A stretch of 64,000 bases of DNA, taken from Pseudogemmatithrix spongiicola. Its GTDB lineage: Bacteria > Gemmatimonadota > Gemmatimonadetes > Gemmatimonadales > Gemmatimonadaceae. Shown here piece by piece: positions 1 through 7,367 of this stretch. Each line of letters opens with the position of its first letter. Position 1 is the first letter of the stretch. The DNA lies in assembly GCF_030623445.1 (NCBI RefSeq), contig NZ_CP130613.1, positions 2,790,001 to 2,854,000 on the forward strand, read 5' to 3'. A program made the translations under genes and the position numbers. A model generated the notes under the pieces. The model worked only from the letters and a program-made list of their open reading frames with translations. It was not told the DNA's origin and did not search any database.

Positions 1-1
1 C

Positions 2-1591
2 AAGGGTCCGGCGAGCGTGCTCTATGGAAGCGACGCCCTTGGCGGCGTGATCAACATCGTCGCGCCGGCGTTGCCGGAGGCGCGGGCCGAGTCGCCGTTC
101 CTGCGCGGGCGCGCGACCATGGCGTACAACACGAACGTGATGGGGCCCGACGGCACGCTACGTCTCGACGCGGCGCGCGGTGGCTTCGGCGCGCGACTCG
201 CGGCGACGGGCCGCCTCACCGGTGACATGCGCGTGCCGCGCGGCGTGCTGCGGAACACGGAGAACGAAACCGGGCATGTCGAGCTCGCGACTGGCTACAC
301 CGGCAGCACACGCAAGCTCATGCTGCGCATCTCGGAGCGTCGCGAACGCATCGAGATCTTCGACGACCCCATCACGGCGCCTGGCTACACGGGCTTCCAA
401 CGTCTCACGACCAGTCGCGGCACACTCGAGGGCGAGACTGCGCTCGGCGCACGCGACCGACTGCAGCTGCAGCTCGGCGTCGAGCAGAACTTCCGTCGCG
501 AGTTCGCCGACGCCAATGCCTCGGACATCGCGCTTGGCTTGCTCGTCAACAATGCGAGTGGCTTCCTGCACCTGCATCATCGGCCGATCGGCCCGTTCAG
601 CGGAGGCACCGTCGGTGTGTTCGCGCTCGACAGTCGCTTCGAGAACCGCGGCACGGAGACGTTGATCCCCGACTCGCGCTCGCAGAACATCGCGGTCTAT
701 GCCCTGGAGCACGCCGAGCGCGGGCGCTGGCGCGGCACGGTCGGCGCCCGCTGGGACCTGCGCAGCTTGAGCATCGCAGACGACGCGGTGCTCGGCCTCA
801 GCGCGGAGTCGCAGCGGCATCAGGCCGTGACCGGCAGCGTCGGCATGTCGTACCGGCTCGTGGAATGGGCGTCAGTCGTTGCGAGCGCGGGACGCGGCTT
901 CCGCGCGCCGGCGGCGCCTGATCTCTATGCCAACGGATTCCACGAGGGGACGCGGGCCTTCGAGCGCGGCAATCCGGACCTGCGCATCGAAACCTCCCTC
1001 AATACCGACATCGGCCTGCGCGTCGAACACGCGCGCGTGACCGGCGAGCTGAGCGTGTTCCGCAACGCAATCGACGACTTCATCTACCTGCGGCCGTTCG
1101 GGACGGGCGGTGCGGCGTTTGACTCCCTGGAAGTCGTACAGGGCAACGCGCTGCTGCGCGGCGCGGAGGCGCGGGTGGCCGTGCGCACGCTGCCCTGGCT
1201 CACGCTGCAGGCGGCGGGCGACGTTGTGCGCGGCCAGAACACGTCAGTGGACGTGCCACTCACGTTCGTGCCGCCACCGCGCGTACAACTGGGGGCGCGC
1301 GCCGAGCGGGCGCGGTTGGGAGGCTACGTGATGCGCCCGTGGCTGAGCGTGCAGGGCGAGCGGAACTGGCGGCAGACGCGGCTCGATCCGCGCGATGTCG
1401 CGCCAGCGGGCTACACGCTCTGGCAGCTCGGCGCCGGCGGCACGCTGCTCGCGGGGGCGCGCGTGCTCGTGGTGGATCTCGCGGTGCGCAACGTATTCGA
1501 CACGCGCTACCGGAGCTTCATGAGCCGGTACAAGGAGTTCGCGGACGGGCCGGGGCGGGCGGTGGTGCTGCGGGTGACGACGGAGTTCTGA
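2..1591 (+). CDS. TonB-dependent outer-membrane receptor, 5'-truncated
   Basis: The reading frame is open from base 2 with no start, so the N-terminus (signal peptide, any TonB box, most of the plug) lies outside the window. The first residues, ending LYGSDALGGVINIV, match the end of the plug domain of TonB-dependent receptors. The remaining roughly 500 residues show the alternating pattern of a 22-strand barrel, and the protein ends in an aromatic-terminated strand (VVLRVTTEF), as is usual for Bam substrates. The motif 'VRNVFDTRYRSF' near the end is typical of the last strands of siderophore or vitamin receptors. Its role would be energised uptake of a chelate or vitamin across the outer membrane. 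The ligand cannot be told from this part. Confidence 0.9.
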   Translation, partial: KGPASVLYGSDALGGVINIVAPALPEARAESPFLRGRATMAYNTNVMGPDGTLRLDAARGGFGARLAATGRLTGDMRVPRGVLRNTENETGHVELATGYTGSTRKLMLRISERRERIEIFDDPITAPGYTGFQRLTTSRGTLEGETALGARDRLQLQLGVEQNFRREFADANASDIALGLLVNNASGFLHLHHRPIGPFSGGTVGVFALDSRFENRGTETLIPDSRSQNIAVYALEHAERGRWRGTVGARWDLRSLSIADDAVLGLSAESQRHQAVTGSVGMSYRLVEWASVVASAGRGFRAPAAPDLYANGFHEGTRAFERGNPDLRIETSLNTDIGLRVEHARVTGELSVFRNAIDDFIYLRPFGTGGAAFDSLEVVQGNALLRGAEARVAVRTLPWLTLQAAGDVVRGQNTSVDVPLTFVPPPRVQLGARAERARLGGYVMRPWLSVQGERNWRQTRLDPRDVAPAGYTLWQLGAGGTLLAGARVLVVDLAVRNVFDTRYRSFMSRYKEFADGPGRAVVLRVTTEF

Positions 1592-1641
1592 TCGGGGCTG
1601 CCGCGCGGCGCGTTCCGGGTACCTCCTGCAACGTTGCGGTG

Positions 1642-1658
1642 ATGCATGGTTCATGCAT
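1642..1658. promoter_or_regulatory. Palindromic operator of the vapBC pair
   Basis: A perfect inverted repeat, ATGCATG-GTT-CATGCAT (7-bp arms, 3-bp spacer), ends 10 bp before the vapB start codon. VapBC complexes usually autoregulate by binding such inverted repeats over their own promoter. The position and symmetry are seen directly; binding is inferred. Confidence 0.55.
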
Positions 1659-1668
1659 ATTGGTACAT

Positions 1669-1881
1669 ATGCGGACCACCATGATCATCAACGACGAACT
1701 ACTCGCCCGTGCGATGGAACTGACGGGACTCCGGGAGAAGACGGCGGTCGTGCACGCCGGACTCGAGGCATTGATCGCTCGCGCCAGCGCCCAGCGGCTC
1801 GCGCGGCTCGGGGGCTCGGACCCAGAGGCCGCGGCGGCTCCCCGGCGTCGGAGCCCAGCACCGCCGAAACGCGGACGCTAG
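1669..1881 (+). CDS. VapB-type antitoxin
   Basis: A 70-residue protein starting at an ATG just after a perfect palindrome. The first 35 residues (MRTTMIINDELLARAMELTG, then LREKTAVVHAGLEAL) have the short beta strand plus two helices of the ribbon-helix-helix VapB family (DUF2191-like), which binds operator DNA as a dimer. The C-terminal half is Ala/Pro/Arg-rich, as expected for the disordered toxin-neutralising tail. The gene is followed after one base by a PIN-domain toxin, the standard antitoxin-first order. There is no strong Shine-Dalgarno sequence, so a short or leaderless transcript is possible. An upstream in-frame start exists but would run through the operator. Confidence 0.85.
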   Translation: MRTTMIINDELLARAMELTGLREKTAVVHAGLEALIARASAQRLARLGGSDPEAAAAPRRRSPAPPKRGR

Positions 1882-1882
1882 C

Positions 1883-2242
1883 GTGTTGCTGGCCGACACG
1901 TCCGCGTGGATTGCGCATCTTCGCCGCTCGGACCGGATACTCGCCAGCGCGTTGGACGAGGGACGCGTCATCGTGCACCCGTTCGTCGTTGGCGAACTCG
2001 CATGCGGGACCTTGCGGCGCCGCGAGGGTTTTCTCGACGACCTAGCGCGATTGCCGCAGGCAACGCACGCGACGCACGCCGAAGTCATGCTGCTGGTCGA
2101 GCGCTACCGCCTCGCCGGCACGGGCATCGGCTGGATCGACGCACATCTGCTCGCGGCCGCGCGACTCAGCGACGCCCAGCTGTACACGCATGACGCGGCA
2201 TTGCAGCGGGCCTGGACCTCGGTTTCGCAGACGCGGCGCTGA
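1883..2242 (+). CDS. VapC-type PIN-domain ribonuclease toxin
   Basis: A 119-residue PIN-domain protein with a GTG start one base after the vapB stop. The acidic residues of the PIN metal site are all in place: D5 in 'ADTSAW', E38 in 'VGELA', D86 in 'GWIDAHLL' and D104 in 'THD'. The fold therefore looks catalytically intact. Family members are Mg-dependent endoribonucleases that cut tRNA or rRNA and are held inactive by VapB. The length is normal for VapC (about 120-135). The stop codon lies inside a 13-bp-stem hairpin shared with the convergent lipoprotein gene. Confidence 0.88.
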   Translation: MLLADTSAWIAHLRRSDRILASALDEGRVIVHPFVVGELACGTLRRREGFLDDLARLPQATHATHAEVMLLVERYRLAGTGIGWIDAHLLAAARLSDAQLYTHDAALQRAWTSVSQTRR

Positions 2243-2261
2243 CCGAGCCGGTCAGCGCCGC
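2233..2261. terminator. Bidirectional hairpin between vapC and the lipoprotein gene
   Basis: A perfect 13-bp stem (GCGGCGCTGACCG and its complement) with a 3-base loop spans the vapC stop and ends just before the stop of the convergent gene. There is no U-tract on either side, so it is a hairpin-only terminator or a 3'-end protecting structure. Confidence 0.6.
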
Positions 2262-2266
2262 ATCGA

Positions 2267-3148
2267 TTACCAGCGCACGTAGCGGAACGCCGCCGGCTCG
2301 TCGCCGTGCGTGATGCCATGCTGCAATCGCAGCGGGCCGCCCGCAGTCGCCGACGCCTCGCCAAGCATCGTCTTGTTCTGCAGCCAGTTGCTCCACAGGC
2401 TCAACTGCAGACCATTGCGGTTCCAGACGCCATAGTCCGCCTCGACGAGTTCGCGCAGCTTGCGTTCGGCGGGTCCGTCGACCGCACCCTCCCACTCGCT
2501 GTGGAAGATGCGCTGGAGGTACTGCCCCGTCGGGTGCAGCCAGACGACCGCCGAGTCGATCACGATGTGCCGGCTGACCGGCCCGTCGCCGAAATCACCG
2601 TTCTCGACGATATACGCGGACGGCAGCGGTTGGTCGCGCAGTGCGTTCGCGCGCCAGCGACCGTGGATATCGAGCGCCGGACGCGTCCTGCGCAGCTGCG
2701 ACACCGCGACGCCGGCTTGTCCGCCGTAGCGCAGGTTCATCTGGAGTTCGGTGCCGATCGGGCCCGCCACGCTGTAGAGCAGCTCGCCAGTGTTGCGTCG
2801 GAACTCGTACGCGGTCGGCCTCGCGGTCCAAGTCCCCCAATCGAGCGTGCTCGTCCACGCATGGTGCTGGCCGCTGCGGTAGCGCTGATACCAGCCCTTG
2901 TGCTCCCACGTGCCATTGGCGGCAATCTCGACACGTGCGGAATCGAGGAAGTCCTGCTCAAGGATGCCGCCGGCCACCGTTCGGTGGCCGAGCAGCGCAG
3001 GTAGCGGCTGCCCATCGGAGACATGGACGTGCCACACCTGGTCCTGGAGGGCGGGCAGCGGCGTCGGGATGGCGACGGGGGCGGTCGCCTCGCTGCAGGC
3101 AGCGATGGACAGCGCGACGATGATTGGCGAGAAGCGGAGCGGCAACAT
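2267..3148 (-). CDS. Two-repeat lipoprotein of unknown function
   Basis: A 293-residue protein with a lipoprotein signal peptide (lipobox about residues 15-18, ALSIAAC|S), so it is probably anchored in the outer membrane. The mature part contains two copies of a roughly 110-residue beta-rich unit. One begins near 'VWHVHVSDGQPLPALL', the other near 'RWRANALRDQPLPSAY'; each has a 'D.QPLP' start and a later 'G.W/G.Y..R....' strand. The neighbouring gene on the same strand encodes a single copy of the same unit. I recognise no named family. The unit resembles small secreted beta-sandwich domains common in this kind of genome. Confidence 0.75.
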   Translation of the reverse strand: MLPLRFSPIIVALSIAACSEATAPVAIPTPLPALQDQVWHVHVSDGQPLPALLGHRTVAGGILEQDFLDSARVEIAANGTWEHKGWYQRYRSGQHHAWTSTLDWGTWTARPTAYEFRRNTGELLYSVAGPIGTELQMNLRYGGQAGVAVSQLRRTRPALDIHGRWRANALRDQPLPSAYIVENGDFGDGPVSRHIVIDSAVVWLHPTGQYLQRIFHSEWEGAVDGPAERKLRELVEADYGVWNRNGLQLSLWSNWLQNKTMLGEASATAGGPLRLQHGITHGDEPAAFRYVRW

Positions 3149-3238
3149 ATGTAAGGCTGAGACACCGGAGGTGGCAGAAGCGTTGCGGTCGTAGTGGTGA
3201 CTACGACGGCCGGTGCAGCGCGGTTTCTGCGGCCCCTC

Positions 3239-3703
3239 CTACGGTGTCGCCTTCGTAAGCGTCACCGTCACACCCTGCGTCACGCCCTCGACCCACACGG
3301 CGGTCGTGAAGGACTCCGTGAACGCCTCCGGGACGAGGAATGCGAGTTCCGCCCGGTCCGTGACGAAGATGTACCCACTCGGCTCGGCCGCCCAGCTGCC
3401 CTTCGCGGTTACGACAAACTCCTCGTGCAACGCACCGTCCCGGTAGCGGCGCACAACCGCGCGCTGCTCCCAGGCTCCGGCGGAGTCGATGTGGACGGTG
3501 AAGCCCTGGAGCACGTCCGCCTCGTGCACGTCGCCGTCGAGGCGGCGGTGAGCGACCGTGATGGGCAGCGGCTGGCCGTCGGCCGTCACTGCTGACCATT
3601 CCTGCGAGGCCAAGGGCGGCAACAGACGCTCGGCGGCGGGTTCGGTCGAGACGTCGCAGGCAACGACGAGGGAGGCAAGGGCGAGCAAGGGGATGCGGCG
3701 CAT
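3239..3703 (-). CDS. Single-repeat lipoprotein, paralogue of the next gene
   Basis: A 154-residue lipoprotein. The start at 3703 is supported by an AGGAG element just upstream and by the signal peptide that follows (MRRIPLLALASLVVAC, lipid-modified Cys at residue 16). The mature domain aligns by eye with the first unit of the protein at 2267-3148: 'LPPLASQEWSAVTADGQPLP' against 'LPALQDQVWHVHVSDGQPLP', then 'AGAWEQRAVVRRYRDG' against 'NGTWEHKGWYQRYRSG'. The two genes lie in tandem on the minus strand with 90 bp between them, which suggests local duplication. The function is unknown. Confidence 0.75.
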   Translation of the reverse strand: MRRIPLLALASLVVACDVSTEPAAERLLPPLASQEWSAVTADGQPLPITVAHRRLDGDVHEADVLQGFTVHIDSAGAWEQRAVVRRYRDGALHEEFVVTAKGSWAAEPSGYIFVTDRAELAFLVPEAFTESFTTAVWVEGVTQGVTVTLTKATP

Positions 3704-3776
3704 ATCGGCTCCTGGTGTGGTACGTGTATCAGGAGATACGCAGCGACGGCCGGGGACCCGACACGGCCCTCGCGGA

Positions 3777-3782
3777 TAGATT
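3777..3782 (+). promoter_or_regulatory. Candidate -10 element (TAGATT) before tesB
   Basis: An AT-rich hexamer TAGATT stands 24 bp before the thioesterase ATG in otherwise GC-rich DNA. The same TANNTT pattern appears before several other starts in the window (5415, 7356, 19955, 55103). No convincing -35 box is visible. Confidence 0.3.
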
Positions 3783-3806
3783 AGGAGAATCCTCCCGGCC
3801 CTCGCA

Positions 3807-4679
3807 ATGACCGTCGTCCAAGACCTGATCCGCCTCCTCGAGCTCGAACCCATCGAGCACAACATCTACCGCGGCGAGAACCGCGACATCGGCACCGGCC
3901 GCGTGTTCGGCGGCCAGGTGTTCGCGCAGGCGCTGGCGGCGGCCAAGAAGACGGTCGAAGACGGGCGCGAGGCGCACTCCGTGCACGGCTACTTCCTGCG
4001 CGAGGGCGACACGCGCGCGCCGATCGTGTATTTCGTGGACCGCCCGCGCGATGGCCGCTCGTTCACGTCGCGCCGCGTGACGGCGATCCAGCACGGCGAG
4101 GCGATCTTCCACCTCTCGGCGTCCTTCCACCTGCACGAGCCGGGCATGGACCACCAGGTGCCGATGCCTGACGTGCCGGCGCCGGAGGACCTCGAAGACG
4201 AGCTCGACGTCATCCGCGCGAATGCGGACAAGTACCCCGCCGCGCTGCGCGACATCGTCACGCAGGACCGACCGCTGGAGTTCCGCCGCGTGCACCCGCG
4301 CAAGCTCTTCGAGCGCGAGACCACGGATGCGGCGGGCGCGAAGCGTCTGGTGTGGTTCAAGCTGCGCGAGCGCATCCCCGACGCGCCGATCCTACATCAA
4401 GCCACGCTGGCCTACGCCAGCGACTACGGCTTCCTGCCGACCTCGCTGCAGCCGCATGGCGTGAGCTGGCGCGACCCGCGGTTGATCATCGCCTCGCTGG
4501 ACCACACGCTCTGGCTGCACCGTCCGTTCCGCGCCGACGAGTGGCTGCTCTACGTGAACGATTCACCGACCGCCTTCGGCGCGCGCGGCTTCGTGCGTGG
4601 CCAGGTGTTCACGCGCGACGGCCAATTGGTGGCGAGTGCGGCGCAGGAAGGGTTGATCCGCCTCCGCGAGGCGAAGTGA
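3807..4679 (+). CDS. tesB: Acyl-CoA thioesterase II
   Basis: A 290-residue double-hotdog protein of the TesB family. The N-terminal hotdog carries 'GRVFGGQVFAQALAAA', the hallmark of the family. A second hotdog follows with 'LDHTLWLHRPFRADEWLLY' and 'ARGFVRGQVFTRDGQLVAS'. Length and architecture match E. coli TesB (about 286 aa). It hydrolyses medium- and long-chain acyl-CoAs to free acid and CoA in the cytoplasm and may act as a release valve for beta-oxidation. Its stop overlaps the GTG of the next gene by 4 bp, so the two are translationally coupled. Confidence 0.92.
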   Translation: MTVVQDLIRLLELEPIEHNIYRGENRDIGTGRVFGGQVFAQALAAAKKTVEDGREAHSVHGYFLREGDTRAPIVYFVDRPRDGRSFTSRRVTAIQHGEAIFHLSASFHLHEPGMDHQVPMPDVPAPEDLEDELDVIRANADKYPAALRDIVTQDRPLEFRRVHPRKLFERETTDAAGAKRLVWFKLRERIPDAPILHQATLAYASDYGFLPTSLQPHGVSWRDPRLIIASLDHTLWLHRPFRADEWLLYVNDSPTAFGARGFVRGQVFTRDGQLVASAAQEGLIRLREAK

Positions 4680-5380
4680 GTCCGGACATCGCCACGGGGC
4701 TCGCGTTCTTCGCGGTCTTCCTGTTCTCGACGACGCTGCACGAAGCCGCCCACGCGTGGGCGGCGCTGCGCGGTGGCGATCCGACCGCCTATCACGGTGG
4801 GCAAGTCTCGCTGGATCCCATCCCGCACATGCGCCGTGAGCCCTTCGGGATGGTGATCCTGCCGCTGCTCACCTCGGTGACGATGGGCTGGCCGATGGGC
4901 TACGCGAGCGCTCCCTACGATCCGCGCTGGGCGCTGCGTTACCCGAGGCGCGCCGCGCTGATGGCGCTGGCTGGGCCCGCCGCGAACCTCCTGATCGTGT
5001 TGCTCTGCTTCGCCGCCATGCGCGGACTCGCCGCGTCGGGCACGTTCTTTCCGCCCGAGAGCGTGAACTTCGGCCAGCTCACGGCCACGAACGCCGGCCA
5101 GACCTGGAGCACGATCGGCCATTTCCTGAGCATCGGCTTCTCGCTGAACCTGCTGCTCTTCGTGTTCAACCTGCTGCCCTTCCCGCCCCTCGACGGCAGC
5201 GCGGCGATCACGCTGCTCATGACGCGCCGCATGACGACGCGCTATCAGATGTGGGTCTGGGGCACGCCCATCCTCGGCTTCGTGGGCATCTTCGCGGCCT
5301 GGCAGCTGTTTCCGCCGGTGTTCGGGCCGGTGTTCCGCATCGCGATCAACCTGATCTATCCGGGCGTCACGTACGGCTGA
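4676..5380 (+). CDS. Site-2 protease-type (M50) membrane metalloprotease
   Basis: A 234-residue polytopic protein starting at the GTG that overlaps the tesB stop. The zinc site HEAAH is at residues 22-26 in the first membrane helix. The third-ligand region 'NLLPFPPLDGS' follows in a later helix, the arrangement of M50B/Rv2869-like peptidases (FpvB/SREBP type without PDZ). Proteins of this short form are often annotated 'site-2 protease family'. The substrate is unknown; family members cut transmembrane helices of regulators. The nearest anti-sigma gene is 12 kb away, so no partner can be assigned. Confidence 0.88.
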   Translation: MSPDIATGLAFFAVFLFSTTLHEAAHAWAALRGGDPTAYHGGQVSLDPIPHMRREPFGMVILPLLTSVTMGWPMGYASAPYDPRWALRYPRRAALMALAGPAANLLIVLLCFAAMRGLAASGTFFPPESVNFGQLTATNAGQTWSTIGHFLSIGFSLNLLLFVFNLLPFPPLDGSAAITLLMTRRMTTRYQMWVWGTPILGFVGIFAAWQLFPPVFGPVFRIAINLIYPGVTYG

Positions 5381-5428
5381 TGCGGGGCGCGTGACAGCGC
5401 GCGTGTTTCGGAGGTACGTTATGCTGCG

Positions 5429-5773
5429 ATGCGCCCCCTCCGACTGCTCGTGGCCGTCTCGGCCCTGACCCTCTCCGCCTGCGCCGACCTCCTTGGCGTC
5501 AAGGACATCGTCGAGTTCACGGTCATGGAAGCGCGCGTCGCCTGTACCGGCATCTTCGACCAACCCGAGACCTGCCTCCTGGTGCGCATGCGCGGCGAGG
5601 AGAGCGAGCGGTTGTTCTACGATGAGATCGAAGGCTTCGAGTTCAAGCCCGGTGTGCGCCAGTTGATCCGCGTGGAGCGCATCCGCATCCAGAACCCGCC
5701 GCAGGACGGCTCGAGCTACCGCTACCGGCTGATCGAGGTTATTGCGCGGATGGTGGCGTCGCCGGTTCCGTAA
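5429..5773 (+). CDS. DUF4377-domain lipoprotein
   Basis: A 114-residue protein with a signal peptide and lipobox (LTLSAC|A, Cys at about residue 19). The mature part reads 'CLLVRMRGEESERLFYDEIEGFEFKPGVR' (split here as CLLVRMRGEE and FYDEIEGFEFKPG) and then 'RYRLIEV'. This matches the DUF4377 pattern of a Cys-Leu-x-Val strand, an 'IEGF.f.PG' turn and a closing strand. The family is found in periplasmic or outer-membrane lipoproteins, sometimes fused to META/HslJ domains, and its function is not established. The 3' end overlaps the convergent PAP2 gene by 35 bp. Confidence 0.78.
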   Translation: MRPLRLLVAVSALTLSACADLLGVKDIVEFTVMEARVACTGIFDQPETCLLVRMRGEESERLFYDEIEGFEFKPGVRQLIRVERIRIQNPPQDGSSYRYRLIEVIARMVASPVP

Positions 5774-6362
5774 CCGGCGCCCAGCGGCGCCACAGGAACC
5801 AACTGACGAGCCACCCGAGTCCGGCGGCGAAGACCACATCGCTGACGAAATGCGCCCGCGCCACGATGCGCGTGATCCCGCAGCCCACCGCCAGCACGAT
5901 GCCCACCCACTTCGCCCGCGGAAACAGGCGCGCCAGCATGAACGCGCCGCCGAACGCGACCGCCGCATGCGAGCTCGGGAACGCGAGGCCGGCGCCACTC
6001 CAGGTCCGCTCGTCCCAGGGCCGGAATCCATAGCCGCCGTCGTTCAACGCCGGACGCTCTCGGCGCACCACGATCTTCAGCAGCTCCGCCAACGCGCCGG
6101 CGAGCATCGGACTCCAGAACAGCAACCAGCCGCGGCGCCTGGCGACGACGCGCGCCACGGCACTGCCGTCGTGCTGGAATCCCACGGCGAGCGCGAGGGC
6201 CAGCCAAGTCCCGGCGAATCCGATGATGCGCAAGAGCCGACCGAGATCCTTGTCGTAGACCTTCGGCGCATTGAACAACTCGAACACCGTGCGGTCCACG
6301 AGCATCGCCACGGCCGTCGCGGCAATCGTGACGGCCAGCGCACGCCACGCAGCGCCCTTCAT
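5739..6362 (-). CDS. PAP2-family membrane phosphatase
   Basis: A 207-residue membrane protein. The three-part PAP2 signature is present: 'KIVVRRERP' (K-x6-RP), 'PSSHAAVAFG' (PSGH-like with the catalytic His) and 'RIVARAHFVSDVVFAAG' (S/R-x5-H-x3-D). About five or six hydrophobic segments surround these motifs, so the active site would face the periplasm. Substrates of the family are phosphatidic acid, undecaprenyl diphosphate and similar lipid phosphates. The start ATG overlaps the stop of the upstream Nudix gene by 4 bp. Confidence 0.88.
   Translation of the reverse strand: MKGAAWRALAVTIAATAVAMLVDRTVFELFNAPKVYDKDLGRLLRIIGFAGTWLALALAVGFQHDGSAVARVVARRRGWLLFWSPMLAGALAELLKIVVRRERPALNDGGYGFRPWDERTWSGAGLAFPSSHAAVAFGGAFMLARLFPRAKWVGIVLAVGCGITRIVARAHFVSDVVFAAGLGWLVSWFLWRRWAPVTEPATPPSAQ
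5760..5779. terminator. Hairpin over the DUF4377/PAP2 convergent ends
   Basis: A perfect 8-bp stem (CGCCGGTT / AACCGGCG) with a 4-base loop spans the stop codon of the DUF4377 gene and lies within the last codons of the convergent PAP2 gene. It could terminate in both directions. No U-run follows. Confidence 0.45.
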
Positions 6363-6952
6363 CGCCAGATCCCCTCGAACGTCGCAAGGATGCGCTCCGT
6401 CATCCCCCACACCGTGAAGTCCCCGAGCTGATACGCCTCGACCTTCATCTGCAGGTCGCGCACCCGCACGCTGGTGCGCACGCGCGTCTCGGGGTGGAAC
6501 AGCTCGCCCAAGCGCACCCAGCGCAGCTCCGCCACTTCGTGATTCGGCACGATGCGCACGTCGGCATGCAGCGCGCACACGAACGGCCGCACGATGATCG
6601 GCGGCAGCACCGGCGTGCGCGGACGCAGCTCGTCGAGCTGGCCGAGCACCTGCCCGTGCACGCGCAGGTCGATGCCGACCTCCTCGAAGGTCTCGCGCAG
6701 CGCCGTATGCTCGAGCGACGGATCCGTCGCATCCCAGCGGCCGCCCGGCAGTCCGATCTGCCCGCTCCACGGGTCGCCTTCACGCGCCGCGCGACGCATC
6801 AAGAGCAACTCGAGTTCGTCCGCGGCCGGACGCAACACGAGCGCGACGGCCGCTTCCTTGAACGGCTCGTCGCGCTCGGCGAGCGCGGCCGGGCGCGCCG
6901 CGAGGGCACGCTGCAGCCGCGCGAACTGCGGCGCGAGCTCCGCGCCCATCAT
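6359..6952 (-). CDS. Nudix hydrolase, CoA-pyrophosphatase type
   Basis: A 197-residue protein. The ATG at 6952 is chosen because it sits directly after the rhodanese stop; a GTG at 7000 would overlap that gene by 47 bp. The core has the CoA-type Nudix arrangement: 'WSGQIGLPGGR' before the box, then 'HTALRETFEEVGI' supplying the REUXEEXGU metal-binding half. Bacterial relatives (NudL/CoaL-like, about 190-210 aa) hydrolyse CoA and acyl-CoA to 3',5'-ADP and phosphopantetheine. It lies in a minus-strand run rhodanese-Nudix-PAP2 with overlapping or touching ends, so the three are probably cotranscribed. Confidence 0.85.
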   Translation of the reverse strand: MMGAELAPQFARLQRALAARPAALAERDEPFKEAAVALVLRPAADELELLLMRRAAREGDPWSGQIGLPGGRWDATDPSLEHTALRETFEEVGIDLRVHGQVLGQLDELRPRTPVLPPIIVRPFVCALHADVRIVPNHEVAELRWVRLGELFHPETRVRTSVRVRDLQMKVEAYQLGDFTVWGMTERILATFEGIWR

Positions 6953-6953
6953 C

Positions 6954-7316
6954 TCAGCCTTCGACAGGTCCGCCGGCGGCGACCCAGGCACCCCAGCCAC
7001 CCGCCATCGAGGCGACGTTGCTGTAGCCCATCTGCTGCAGGGTGTCGGCGGCGAGCGCGGAGCGGTTGCCGCCCGCGCAGTATATCACGAGGTTCGCGTC
7101 CCGCGGGATCAGCGGCTCGATCTTGCTCTCCATCGTGCCGCGCGGGATGACGATCGCGCCGGGAATCCGGCCGAGGTTCGTCTCGTTGGGCTCGCGCACG
7201 TCGAGGAGCACCGGGGCGCCGGGCTGGCCCAGCGTCTTGGCGACGTCGGCAGCCGTGACTTCACGGATGCGGGACTTCGCCTCGTTGATGAGGTCGGTAG
7301 CGGTCTTGTAGGCCAT
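6954..7316 (-). CDS. Single-domain rhodanese-like sulfurtransferase
   Basis: A 120-residue single rhodanese domain. The active-site loop is C80-A-G-G-N-R-S, followed by 'ALAADTLQQMGY' and 'MAGGWGAW', the standard end of the domain. The N-terminal region contains 'VLLDVREPNET' and 'HIPGA'-like 'RIPGAIVIPRG'. Such proteins carry persulfide sulfur in the cytoplasm; no partner is encoded beside it. It is the first gene of a tight minus-strand set with the Nudix and PAP2 genes and starts only 51 bp from the divergent symporter gene. Confidence 0.9.
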   Translation of the reverse strand: MAYKTATDLINEAKSRIREVTAADVAKTLGQPGAPVLLDVREPNETNLGRIPGAIVIPRGTMESKIEPLIPRDANLVIYCAGGNRSALAADTLQQMGYSNVASMAGGWGAWVAAGGPVEG

Positions 7317-7367
7317 GCGGGGAATCTACCGAATCGCCGGGGACGCGGTCAGGCGTATCTTTCCCGC

